From: Mastigocoleus testarum BC008
Lineage (GTDB): Bacteria > Cyanobacteriota > Cyanobacteriia > Cyanobacteriales > Nostocaceae
DNA: 64,000 bases
Assembly: GCF_001456025.1 (NCBI RefSeq)
Contig: NZ_LMTZ01000114.1
Location: 24,672-88,671, forward strand
Direction of reading: 5' to 3'
The notes beneath the pieces are model-generated. The model did not search any database. It was not told the origin of the DNA and saw only the letters and a program-made list of their open reading frames with translations. The position numbers and the translations under genes were made by a program. Shown here in pieces: positions 55,030 through 63,251 of this stretch. The number at the start of each line of letters is the position of its first letter. The first letter of the stretch is position 1.

Positions 55030-56343
55030 TTAGTGATTCTTTGTGGTGATAGATAAACCATCGACGATCAAGGATGGAGTGTAACAAGAACCATTCCAAT
55101 CGGCGTCTCCCCCTAATTTTACAACTTGTTTTAGGGCTGTATATATATTTCCAGATACCATAGTATCTTTGACTCGCCCAATAATTTCACCGTTACGTAC
55201 TTGGTATCCCAAGTCAACATTAATGGCAAAATCGCCGGAAATCCCCCCACCACCACCTAGCATTTGATCGACAATCAAGCCATTATCCATGTATGAGATT
55301 AAATCTTCAAGAGATAACGACCCCGGTTGAATTAGGAAATTAAATAAACCCGGAGAAGGATAGCTGCCCAAACCTGGGCGAAAACCGTTACCCGTTGTAC
55401 CGGTACCTAAATTATTTCCTGTGATGCGATCGCAATAGAAATCTTTTAATACTCCATCCCGAATAAACACGCGATCTTGGGTGGGATGACCTTCATCATC
55501 AAAAGGACAGCTATAAGGACCAGCTTGAGGATCTTGGAAAACAGTTAAGGTATTAGAAATCACCTGCTGACCGATACGTTCAGCCCAGGGAGAAGCATTT
55601 TCTAAAACCCTTTTACCATTTAAGGCTGCTTGTATGGTTCCCCATAGCATATCAGCAGCTTTGGAAGTAAACAGAACAGGAAATTTACCATTGGTAGCTT
55701 GAGTATTTTCCTTCGCCCAAGATAAACGCTGAAGAATTTGCTGTGCTACTCGTTCGGGATTTAATTGATTCCGTTCGGTTTGACCATCAGAAACGCTTAA
55801 AAAATCATCACCTCGTACCCATTCAGCTGAAAGGAAACAACTGAGGGTAGTGTCAGTATAGTGGCAATCTAAACCTTGGGTATTAATGAGTCTGGTATTT
55901 TCTGTATCACATTCCCAATCACCAGTGCAAACAACTTCTGGATAGGTCTGGCGAACCAGAGAAATTGTTTTTTTGCCCCACTCCACCATTTTTTCTACAG
56001 GAATTTTTTTACCCAAGTCAGGATAAGCAGGTTGGGAGTTGCTGACTAATTGAATTGTTTCTGGTTGGTTAAGTTTACTGGAAGCGATCGCCCTTTGTAC
56101 CATTGCTTGTGACTCGACAGTTCCATAAGCCACCGTCAGTCCAGGGCGTCCATTGCACCACAACCGCAGTGCAGTTCCTTCAGATTGACTGGTTTCTACT
56201 TGTTTGAGACGATTAGCCTCAAAAAATATCGGTTTTGAAAGCGATTTCGACTGATATACTTCAGCTACTTCTGCCCCAGATTTTAAGGCTAATTCTAGTA
56301 ATTCCTCTGCTAGGGTATCTTGTAAAAAATTTTCAGAAGGCAT
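55030..56343 (-). CDS. TldD/PmbA (TldE) family protein
   Basis: TldD/TldE act as a metalloprotease pair that processes modified peptides and unfolded helices; the TldE/PmbA side lacks the zinc motif. I start at the ATG at 56343 (MPSENFLQDTLAEELLELALKSGAE), the usual N-terminus; in-frame sequence upstream is not conserved. The 437-residue product shows SEGTALRLWCNGRPGLTVAYG, FTSKAADMLWGTIQAALNG, DDEGHPTQDRVFIRDGVLKDFYCDRITG and a GGGGGISGDFAINVDLGYQVRNGEIIGRVKDTMVSGN end. No HExxxH zinc motif is seen, so it is the PmbA/TldE-like partner. The Tab2 gene lies 150 bases upstream on the same strand. Confidence 0.88.
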   Translation of the reverse strand: MPSENFLQDTLAEELLELALKSGAEVAEVYQSKSLSKPIFFEANRLKQVETSQSEGTALRLWCNGRPGLTVAYGTVESQAMVQRAIASSKLNQPETIQLVSNSQPAYPDLGKKIPVEKMVEWGKKTISLVRQTYPEVVCTGDWECDTENTRLINTQGLDCHYTDTTLSCFLSAEWVRGDDFLSVSDGQTERNQLNPERVAQQILQRLSWAKENTQATNGKFPVLFTSKAADMLWGTIQAALNGKRVLENASPWAERIGQQVISNTLTVFQDPQAGPYSCPFDDEGHPTQDRVFIRDGVLKDFYCDRITGNNLGTGTTGNGFRPGLGSYPSPGLFNFLIQPGSLSLEDLISYMDNGLIVDQMLGGGGGISGDFAINVDLGYQVRNGEIIGRVKDTMVSGNIYTALKQVVKLGGDADWNGSCYTPSLIVDGLSITTKNH

Positions 56344-56497
56344 GATTTCAAGTGGCTGTACGATTGAGAATTGGGCATTGTGACGCTCCATCTTTAGGGA
56401 TCGAGTAAAAGTTAGTATCAAAACAAAGACTTTAGAAAAAACCCCCTTCGTTATTCAACACCTTACTCATTTCCTATTCCCTATTCCCCAAATAAAT

Positions 56498-57364
56498 TTA
56501 CGGTAGATTGACTTCTTGTAACAGCCAAAAACCAGCAAAAGATTCAGAATTAGGATCGGACTGTACCCCAAGAAAGTGAATACCATTAGCTTTTTGTTTC
56601 GCTTCTTCAAAACGTGAAGCTTCTGCTTTGATTTTTGGATTGCCCAAATTTGCCAAAATCCAGCTTTCGGTTGCACCGGTTTCCAACAACAATTTTTCAC
56701 CTTGGGGACTGCTATAAAATTTCAACCAAGCCATTTCTAAACCGGACATCCAGCCCGCCAGAGGTAAAGCTCTTTGTGAAAATATTAAAACTCCAGGAAT
56801 TTGAGTGTCTGGGGATATTCCTCCCATTTCTAGAGGAAAAGCTTCACCAAAATCAATATCCCACTCTGGCATATCATTGAAATCGGCAGCTGATAAGTTT
56901 ACAAATCCCCATTGTTGACCTTCTAAAGCATCTGGTAAGCGTTGCGCTAAAGGAGCATCCAAACGTACCGAAGGATTAGTACCAGCTTTATAACCCTCTT
57001 CTTGGGGATATACTTCTTCCATTCGTTGTTGCAGCCATTGGTTGAGTAACAGAGTACGTCGGCTGGGTAGTGCTGGGATGCCAACATCTTTACAGGCTTT
57101 AGTAATCATATTGTTCATTTGACGGCGGAAAAAGCGGATTTTCACTGGCGTATTATCAGCTTTCTCAATTGCTTCTTCTAACGCCGTCCGTAGCCATACA
57201 GAATTTACTGTCTTACTAGAACAGTATTTGGCGTATCGAAATAAAGAATCAGTATTTGTGCGGATATCCAGAGGACTCTCGCAAATTAATACTTCCCAAA
57301 CTTTTTTTTGATCCTCATCCAAAATTGGACGGGAATAGTAATCCAGTTCCCAGATGCTGCCCAT
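56498..57364 (-). CDS. Tab2/Atab2 family RNA-binding protein
   Basis: In Chlamydomonas and plants Tab2/Atab2 binds photosystem mRNAs (psaB and others) and is needed for their translation; cyanobacterial homologues are conserved but less studied. The 288-residue product carries the family landmarks IWELDYYSRPILDEDQKKVWEVLICES at the start, VKIRFFRRQMNNMITKAC and PLPSRRTLLL-type segments, LPDALEGQQWGFVNL, and the very conserved end DPNSESFAGFWLLQEVNLP. ATG start, full length. It probably forms a short unit with the TldD/PmbA gene. Confidence 0.9.
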   Translation of the reverse strand: MGSIWELDYYSRPILDEDQKKVWEVLICESPLDIRTNTDSLFRYAKYCSSKTVNSVWLRTALEEAIEKADNTPVKIRFFRRQMNNMITKACKDVGIPALPSRRTLLLNQWLQQRMEEVYPQEEGYKAGTNPSVRLDAPLAQRLPDALEGQQWGFVNLSAADFNDMPEWDIDFGEAFPLEMGGISPDTQIPGVLIFSQRALPLAGWMSGLEMAWLKFYSSPQGEKLLLETGATESWILANLGNPKIKAEASRFEEAKQKANGIHFLGVQSDPNSESFAGFWLLQEVNLP

Positions 57365-57424
57365 GTTAAGCTGTTAAAACTTGGTTTCCTTTGTCATATT
57401 TTCATGATACGAGTGTATGGGCAT

Positions 57425-57984
57425 TTGGGCGATTGGGGATTGGGGATTAGGGATTGGGGATTAGGGATTGGGGATTAGGGATTGGGGATTGGGGATTGGG
57501 GATTGGGAATTAGTGGGATTGGTAATTGGTAATAAGAATAAGTAATAATCGATTTTTGTTTTCTTAAGAGTTGAGAGATATGGCGCTATGTGCAAGTGAA
57601 AAGTAAAAAGTCAAAAGTCACAGCGAAGGAAGAGGGAAGAGGGAAGAAGGAAGAAGGTTTTATGTTGCCGAAGTTGCTTGTACTCCTCCCAAACCTTCTG
57701 GGTCCTGGAAGGACGGGGCTTGCATCCTTTCGGGGTCGGTTAGCGTAGCGTTGCGTCAGCAATGCTTGATGGAAGATTTTTTGGCTACGCCAGCACTGCG
57801 TTTATGGAAAACGCGCTTATTGACATCTTCCGTCTTCCTTCTTCCTTCCGACGAAGTCGGTCAAAATTATTAAACAGGGTTTGAAAATGTGTAGGTTAAG
57901 AGTATTAATTAAACAATAAAAACTGGTTAATGGCTCACCCCCAATCGCCAGTCCCCCAGTCGCCAGTCCCCAGTCGCCAACCCC
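57425..57984. repeat. Nested, inverted heptamer arrays in the spacer before the last kinase
   Basis: Outer pair: about 13 units of GGGGATT / AGGGATT at 57425-57525 face CCAGTCG / CCAGTCC units at about 57935-57984. Inner pair: GGAAGAG / GGAAGAA units at 57625-57657 face TCTTCCT units at 57825-57849. Between the inner arms lie GC-rich palindromes (GGTTAGCGTAGCGTTGCGTCAGC). Copy 4 of the GCGCTACGCGCAAGTCA element is at 57580-57599. The block occupies most of the 630-base gap. Confidence 0.75.
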
Positions 57985-57993
57985 CTACCCACA

Positions 57994-59682
57994 ATGATTC
58001 TGTGCATAAATCCTAAATGTCAAAATCCCCAAAATCCTGACAATACAATATTTTGTCAGAGTTGTGGTTCGGAGTTATTGCTACAAGGACGCTATCGAGT
58101 CCACCGTGAATTAGGAGGTGGTGGTTTTGGTAAAACCTATGAGTTAATTAACAGAACTGGTGAAGCTAAAGTTCTTAAAATACTGATAAATCATCATCCT
58201 AAAGCTATAGAACTGTTTCAACGGGAAGCTGAAGTACTGAAAATTTTAAACCATTCCGGCATACCTAAAGTCGAAGCTGATGGCTATTTTGTTTATTTCC
58301 CCAAAAGCCAAGAACAACTGCATTGTCTGGTAATGGAGAAAATTGAAGGTTTAGATTTATACGAATACATCAAACAACGAGATAATCGACCAATTGAACA
58401 ACAATTAGCTGTTGAGTGGTTAAAAGAATTAACAGTTATTTTGCAGCAAGTACATAGCCAAAAATTTTTTCATCGGGATATAAAACCACCCAATATTATG
58501 TTGCGCTCCAATGGTGGTTTAGCGTTAATTGATTTTGGTACGGTGCGACAGGTGACGGGAACCTATGTTGCAAAACAAGCGATCGGGGAAGTTACTGGTG
58601 TGATTTCAAAAGGGTATACCCCACCAGAACAAATTAATGGTCAAGCCATGCAGCAATCAGATTTTTTTGCTTTGGGGCGAACATTTGTTTATTTGCTCAC
58701 AGCTAAAGACCCGAACCAATTTTACGATCCACAAACTGACGAATTGAAATGGCGCGATGCTGTACCTGGAGTGTCACCAAAGTTTGCAGATTTTCTCGAT
58801 CGCATGATGACACGCTTACCCAGTCAGCGTCCAGCAAATACTATTGAAATTTTACAAGAATTGACATTGATTGGAGGAGATACAAATTTATCGTCTGTTG
58901 CTTACAAAATATCTGAAACCCCAAGCAGCACTGCATCAAAAATACTTCCAAGTCAAGCACAGTTAACAAAGTCACAAAATACAAAGTCACAAAATACAAA
59001 CTTACAAAATATAAACTCACAAAACACATTAGTCTCAGCAAACAGCGATAATCGCTTTTTATATAAATGGGTTTTAGGAAGTTTTCTAGGTATAGGTGCG
59101 GGTTTATTTGGGCGATCGCTGTTTAGTTCGGCAATTTTTATGGTTTGGGGGTCGAATATAGGTTTTCGATATGCGATTTTAAGTGCTGTTATTACTTGGC
59201 TCCCTGTAGAAAGCGTGCAGTGGTTGGTATTATCGCAGCGTTTGGGCTGGCGGGTTTCTTTCCTGCTAGAGATAGGTTTTGGTCTTCTTTGTGGCTTACT
59301 TGTAGGAACTTTTATCGGTACAATTTTGTTTGGTTTAATGGGTCAAATGGTATTTGCTTTGCTGGGAGCAATTGCAGGAAGTGCTATTTCCAAATGGTTA
59401 ATTCTTCACCAACAAGTCAAAAATAGTTTTTGGTGGTTAATCGCAAATATTGTATTTATTCCTTTTAGCCTGATAATAAGTGGAATTTTTGGTTTAATTG
59501 CAAATGTTGTTTTAAAAATTTTAAACTCTAGCTTTGATTTAGACTTGAGTTCGGCGTTAAGATTCAATCTTAGTTTTGCAACAGCTATGGCTATTGGTAT
59601 TACCTTTTACAGCATAATTGCCGGAATAGTTTTGAAGTGGTTATCGAGAAATTCTGCTTCTAAGGTAATTGGTAATGGGTAA
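57994..59682 (+). CDS. Zinc ribbon - Ser/Thr kinase with multi-helix membrane domain
   Basis: The 562-residue product has an N-terminal zinc ribbon (C4, C9, C21, C24), then a kinase domain: glycine loop LGGGGFGKTYE at 40-50, K62 in VLKIL, HRDIKPPN with D162, DFGTV at 181-185 and a TPPEQ segment at 209-213. A Gln/Asn/Ser repeat (KSQNT, 15-base units at about 58965-59030) links to about six hydrophobic helices between 357 and 550 with no WD40 repeats, so this is a different receptor type from the other zinc-ribbon kinases. The final residues KVIGNG and the stop are read from TAATTGG/TAATGGG heptamers, so the original end may be lost. ATG start. Confidence 0.92.
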   Translation: MILCINPKCQNPQNPDNTIFCQSCGSELLLQGRYRVHRELGGGGFGKTYELINRTGEAKVLKILINHHPKAIELFQREAEVLKILNHSGIPKVEADGYFVYFPKSQEQLHCLVMEKIEGLDLYEYIKQRDNRPIEQQLAVEWLKELTVILQQVHSQKFFHRDIKPPNIMLRSNGGLALIDFGTVRQVTGTYVAKQAIGEVTGVISKGYTPPEQINGQAMQQSDFFALGRTFVYLLTAKDPNQFYDPQTDELKWRDAVPGVSPKFADFLDRMMTRLPSQRPANTIEILQELTLIGGDTNLSSVAYKISETPSSTASKILPSQAQLTKSQNTKSQNTNLQNINSQNTLVSANSDNRFLYKWVLGSFLGIGAGLFGRSLFSSAIFMVWGSNIGFRYAILSAVITWLPVESVQWLVLSQRLGWRVSFLLEIGFGLLCGLLVGTFIGTILFGLMGQMVFALLGAIAGSAISKWLILHQQVKNSFWWLIANIVFIPFSLIISGIFGLIANVVLKILNSSFDLDLSSALRFNLSFATAMAIGITFYSIIAGIVLKWLSRNSASKVIGNG

Positions 59683-59698
59683 TTGGTAATTGGTTATT
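59662..59698. repeat. TAATTGG heptamers at the kinase 3' end
   Basis: Four or five GGTAATT / GGTAATG units. They overlap the last codons of the kinase and end at the convergent EAD1-TIR gene. Confidence 0.7.
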
Positions 59699-59699
59699 A

Positions 59700-60461
59700 T
59701 CACTGTGGTCTTTTCCCAGTAATACCCCATTCCAAATTATCTAATGCTTCTTTCTCATTAATGCTTTGAGAAAACTTTACCCAACTAAATTCTTGAAGGA
59801 ATACCAGATTTTCTGGAATTTTATTTACACCTGGAAGTAGTACGGGAATTACGGGAATATCTGCTTCTACACATCGATTAATAAAGGATCTTAATTCCAA
59901 TTTTTGCCATTTTCCTACAGCATTCACACCAATAAAAATTGCTGCAGATTTAACATTGGGAATTGCTTCTTGAATCACATATTGAAACCATCTTCCCGGC
60001 GGAATTTGCTCTTTATCTAACCAATATTTAATACCACGCTGTCTGAGTTCTGTTGCAACAGCTTCTACTTGGGGTTTATCTGAACTATTGTGAGCAAGAA
60101 ATACATCAAAATCTGAACTCTCAGGTGATGAAGATATATGTTTGGGATTTGCGGTGACAGGTGTGGGATTTGTATTCGGTCTACTCCGCATTTGTTCGTC
60201 AAAGCTTTTCAACTTTGGATTACCAGGATTAGCAGAACGCGCAGCAGTAAGAAGCTCTTCGATTCTCCCTTGAGCTTGAGCCCATTTAATCAGTTTAAAT
60301 ACAACTTCAGAATAGTTCCCACCTGTGGCAATATAATTTAAGTTTTCGTCTAACTCGAAGTTTACCATTTGCTCAAGATCTGCTTCAGAAGGAAATGCAC
60401 TCAAAAGTGCATCGTGAAATTGTTTGCGAGTTTTACCATCTAGCTCTATGTCTGGTTGCAT
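59700..60461 (-). CDS. EAD1-TIR protein
   Basis: Residues 1-88 form an effector-associated domain of the EAD1 type (RKQFHDALLSAFPSEADLEQMVNFELDENLNYIATGGNYSEVVFKLIKWA), a small helical death-like adaptor that joins effectors to partners bearing the same domain in bacterial conflict systems. After a Pro/Asn linker, residues 117-245 are a TIR domain (DFDVFLAHNSSDKPQVEAVATELRQRGIKYWLDKEQI, AAIFIGVNAVGKWQKLELRSFI). E189, four residues after W185, sits where NAD-cleaving TIRs have their catalytic Glu, so NADase activity is possible. The EAD1 part is almost the same as in the next gene upstream. ATG start. Convergent with the last kinase gene. Confidence 0.92.
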   Translation of the reverse strand: MQPDIELDGKTRKQFHDALLSAFPSEADLEQMVNFELDENLNYIATGGNYSEVVFKLIKWAQAQGRIEELLTAARSANPGNPKLKSFDEQMRSRPNTNPTPVTANPKHISSSPESSDFDVFLAHNSSDKPQVEAVATELRQRGIKYWLDKEQIPPGRWFQYVIQEAIPNVKSAAIFIGVNAVGKWQKLELRSFINRCVEADIPVIPVLLPGVNKIPENLVFLQEFSWVKFSQSINEKEALDNLEWGITGKRPQ

Positions 60462-60568
60462 TACTGCTATTTAATTGCTGTTTAATGAGTAAATTATATG
60501 ATTTGGAGTTAAATTTGAATTGATAGCAAGTAGATTACTTCGTTTTGTTGCGAATGTCATTTTATGCT

Positions 60569-61420
60569 TTACTTCTTTCTGTTACAAGCCGCTATTCTGT
60601 CTGTAAACAAAGAGAATCTTGGTATCGCATCTTCTTTGTAGCTGAGTGGGTGTAAGAAAAATAAATTAAACTGTAATGGAAGATAATCAGTACTCATAGG
60701 TAAATACTTCATTGGTAGATGACCTGGTGACTGTTTCAAGTTGAATTGATGATAGATATAATTCAACCAATTATCCTTAATTCGCCACCCTAATTGATCG
60801 CCAAATTTACACCAAGTTTCATAATTAGCATTAGAATTTCCACCAAGACTTTCCCAAATTCGCTTCTGAACACTAAAACCGAAGCGTCCACCACTATACT
60901 TAAGCCAAAGTCTATCAATTGTACATAAGTCAGTGCAGGGAAAATTCTGAATAGATTCGATATCAAGCCAAGCTTCTTTTTCTCGAACAGTTGCTTGAAG
61001 CATAACTGCTTGAGTTTCTTTGTCAGCTTCTTTCCATTTCCCAGCTTTAAGTAAATATTGTAAATGGATGTAGTTTATTCCCTGCTCGGAACTTAGATTG
61101 TCCTCTTCCTGTTTGGGTCTTTGAGTATTTGCAAACTTCTTCCCCCATATTTGTTGTGCAAAACCTTGTAACTTTGGGTTACCTGGATTTGACGAACGCG
61201 CAGCATCTAACAGATTTTCCACTTTTCCCCGAGCTTCAGACCATTCAATCAGTTTAAATACAACTTCAGAGTAGCTTCCACCTGTTGCAATAGTATCTAA
61301 ATTTTCATTTAACTCAAAGCTGACCATTTGTTCTAGGTTTGCTTTAGAAGGAAATGCGCTCAAAAGTGCATCGTGGAACTGCTTGCGACTTTTTCCATCT
61401 AGCTGTATGTCTCGTTGCAT
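60569..61420 (-). CDS. EAD1-GUN4 protein
   Basis: Residues 1-88 are an EAD1 domain nearly identical to that of the EAD1-TIR protein (RKQFHDALLSAFPSKANLEQMVSFELNENLDTIATGGSYSEVVFKLIEW). Residues about 113-237 are a GUN4 domain (INYIHLQYLLKAGKWKEADKETQAVML, SIQNFPCTDLCTIDRLWLKYSGGRFGFSVQKRIWESLGG, GHLP), the fold that binds protoporphyrin and Mg-protoporphyrin and, in true Gun4, activates Mg-chelatase. About 45 further residues follow (TDYLPLQFNLFFLHPLSYKEDAIPRFSLFTDRIAACN). The EAD1 fusion argues for a signalling rather than a chlorophyll-synthesis role. ATG start; 107 bases upstream of the EAD1-TIR gene on the same strand, likely co-transcribed. Confidence 0.92.
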   Translation of the reverse strand: MQRDIQLDGKSRKQFHDALLSAFPSKANLEQMVSFELNENLDTIATGGSYSEVVFKLIEWSEARGKVENLLDAARSSNPGNPKLQGFAQQIWGKKFANTQRPKQEEDNLSSEQGINYIHLQYLLKAGKWKEADKETQAVMLQATVREKEAWLDIESIQNFPCTDLCTIDRLWLKYSGGRFGFSVQKRIWESLGGNSNANYETWCKFGDQLGWRIKDNWLNYIYHQFNLKQSPGHLPMKYLPMSTDYLPLQFNLFFLHPLSYKEDAIPRFSLFTDRIAACNRKK

Positions 61421-61483
61421 TGCTGCTGCTTAAGGGATTTCCAAAAATAATGTATATCATTATTCATTCTTTGGAAATTCTTA

Positions 61484-61708
61484 ATGCCTCGTTCTCCCCG
61501 AAATCTTCAATCAGGATATTCCTATCACGTTACAACCCGTTGCAATAACCGCGAATTTCGACTCACCCGCTTAGAATGTCGAGAAGTGCTTCTCTACGCA
61601 ATTAAAAAAGCACAGCAAAAATATGGGTTTAAACTTTATGCTCTTTGTATCATGAGCAATCATGTACACTCGCTGCTTGAACCTGCACAACCGGAAGATT
61701 TACCATAA
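61484..61708 (+). pseudogene. Truncated REP-associated tyrosine transposase (IS200/IS605-like, Y1 family)
   Basis: The 74-residue reading frame begins like complete proteins of this group (MPRSPRNLQSGYSYHVTTRCNNREFRLTRLECREVLLYAIKKAQQKYGFKLYALCIMSNHVH) and holds the HUH-type HVH metal motif. It stops after EPAQPEDLP, before the helix with the catalytic Tyr, whereas relatives run to about 200 or more residues. It is therefore a broken gene. It sits between two EAD1 genes, which suggests mobile-element activity in building the island. Confidence 0.85.
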
Positions 61709-61809
61709 TTCTAATCCCCGGTGCCAGGTATCGGAAACCCAGAACCCTCAAGGCTTCGTGGGAAATGAGTTGTTTGCAAATCTTAATAAAACTCTGTAAG
61801 CCCTATATG

Positions 61810-63105
61810 TTAAATTTTACAAGCCGAGACGCGAGAGAAATCCACCAAACGACAAGCCGCACGTCTCCCCACCCCTTCCCCCCACCACTCCCACCACCTC
61901 CCCAATGATAAACATGGGAGATGTCCCTCTGGGGCATTCAAGGTAAATGTAATATCTTTGTAGTCTAGCCAGCTATCATTCCTTCGCCAGCCCACAGCAT
62001 CACCCAAGGCTTTCTCCGTTTCATAATCGACTTTTCCACCAAACTTTAGCCAAATACGCTTTTGTACGCTAAAGCCAAAGTGTCCATTGCTGTATTTTAC
62101 CCAAAGTTGGTCAATTGTGCGCAAGTCTGTGCAAGGAAAGTTTTCGATGGAGTCGTAATCTAAGTAGCCCTGTTTTTCTCTGTCAGCAGCTTTCAGCATA
62201 ACTTTGAGAGTTTCCTCATCTGCTGCTTTCCAATTCTGTGCTTTGAGGTAATCTCGTAATCGGGTGTAATCAACTCCTTTCTCTGAACTAAGGTCATCTT
62301 CTGGTGGGGTATTTACAGGTGGTTGATTACTTGAATTTTTTCCACTAATCGCTTGAATTAATTTTCCTATTGGGTCAGAATCTCTAGGTGAGCGAAAATC
62401 TACCCGTTGGTTTCTCCAAATCCAATTTACATCTTGTGAGTGGAAAGTTTGAATGCTTTCTTTGGTTGCTGTACTCAGAAGTACGGGAATTACTTTAATT
62501 CCATCGAAAAAAATACCATCACAATATTCAATTTCTTTTCTTTGATATTGTCCCAAACCATAACCACCGACAAAAATCACAACATATCTACTGTTCCGAA
62601 TTGCACGAGCTATGCTTTGTCTCCATAGCTCACCACCACTTAAATATTCATCTAAAAAACATTGAAATCCCTGCTGTTGCAAAGCTTCTCTTACTTTTCT
62701 TATTTCATCCTTGTCCTGACTGTTGTGACAAAGAAAAATATCAAACTGCTGTGAAGTATTTATTGTCTGCTCAAGTGGTTCTTTCCTGATAGGGGGTTGT
62801 TCCACAACCAATTGTGTCTGATTAAGTCTTTGGCAAAATGGTTTTAACTTCAAATTATTTGGTCTACCAACTTCTGGTTCGCATGCTGCAATTAAAAGTT
62901 CTTCTACTTTTCCATTAGCTTCAGCCCACTGGATCAATTTAAAGATAACTTGCGCGTGGCTTTGACCTGTTACAATTTCATTTAAATTCTTATTTAATGC
63001 ACAAAAATAAAGCATCATTTCCAAGTCTGTTGGACTAGGAAAGGCATTTAGAAGTGCTTGATATAAGTTGTAGCGTTCTTCTGGCTTTAGCTGATCCAGG
63101 GGCAT
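61810..63105 (-). CDS. EAD1-TIR-GUN4 fusion protein
   Basis: The 431-residue product joins all three modules: EAD1 at 1-95 (ERYNLYQALLNAFPSPTDLEMMLYFCALNKNLNEIVTGQSHAQVIFKLIQWAEANGKVEELL), TIR at about 119-255 (FDIFLCHNSQDKDEIRKVREALQQQGFQCFLDEYL, YVVIFVGGYGLGQYQRKEIEYC) and GUN4 at about 275-400 (DYTRLRDYLKAQNWKAADEETLKVML, ENFPCTDLRTIDQLWVKYSNGHFGFSVQKRIWLKFGG, PEGHLP). E191 matches the putative catalytic E189 of the EAD1-TIR protein, but the preceding Trp is Tyr. Its EAD1 is more divergent than the other two. The C-terminal end (RWWEWWGEGVGRRAAC) is Trp/Arg-rich and may be read from unrelated DNA. ATG start. Confidence 0.92.
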   Translation of the reverse strand: MPLDQLKPEERYNLYQALLNAFPSPTDLEMMLYFCALNKNLNEIVTGQSHAQVIFKLIQWAEANGKVEELLIAACEPEVGRPNNLKLKPFCQRLNQTQLVVEQPPIRKEPLEQTINTSQQFDIFLCHNSQDKDEIRKVREALQQQGFQCFLDEYLSGGELWRQSIARAIRNSRYVVIFVGGYGLGQYQRKEIEYCDGIFFDGIKVIPVLLSTATKESIQTFHSQDVNWIWRNQRVDFRSPRDSDPIGKLIQAISGKNSSNQPPVNTPPEDDLSSEKGVDYTRLRDYLKAQNWKAADEETLKVMLKAADREKQGYLDYDSIENFPCTDLRTIDQLWVKYSNGHFGFSVQKRIWLKFGGKVDYETEKALGDAVGWRRNDSWLDYKDITFTLNAPEGHLPCLSLGRWWEWWGEGVGRRAACRLVDFSRVSACKI

Positions 63106-63228
63106 TTTAATCAGTTATGCAATTCATCTACATATAAATATTCTTACAAGTTTACAAAAATAATTTCTTAAAGAATTTTCTGTATTGAGAAATTTTAATA
63201 GATCCTCATATAAAAACAAGTTTGTTTC

Positions 63229-63248
63229 TGACTTGCGCGTAGCGCCAT
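63229..63248 (-). repeat. Dispersed GCGCTACGCGCAAGTCA repeat, copy 5
   Basis: TGACTTGCGCGTAGCGCCAT just past the stop of higA. Confidence 0.55.
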
Positions 63249-63251
63249 ACT

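Noticed and set aside
60569..61420. Annotation of the GUN4 proteins as the Mg-chelatase cofactor Gun4
   Set aside because: The EAD1 and TIR fusions point to signalling; true Gun4 is usually a separate protein with its own N-terminal helical domain.
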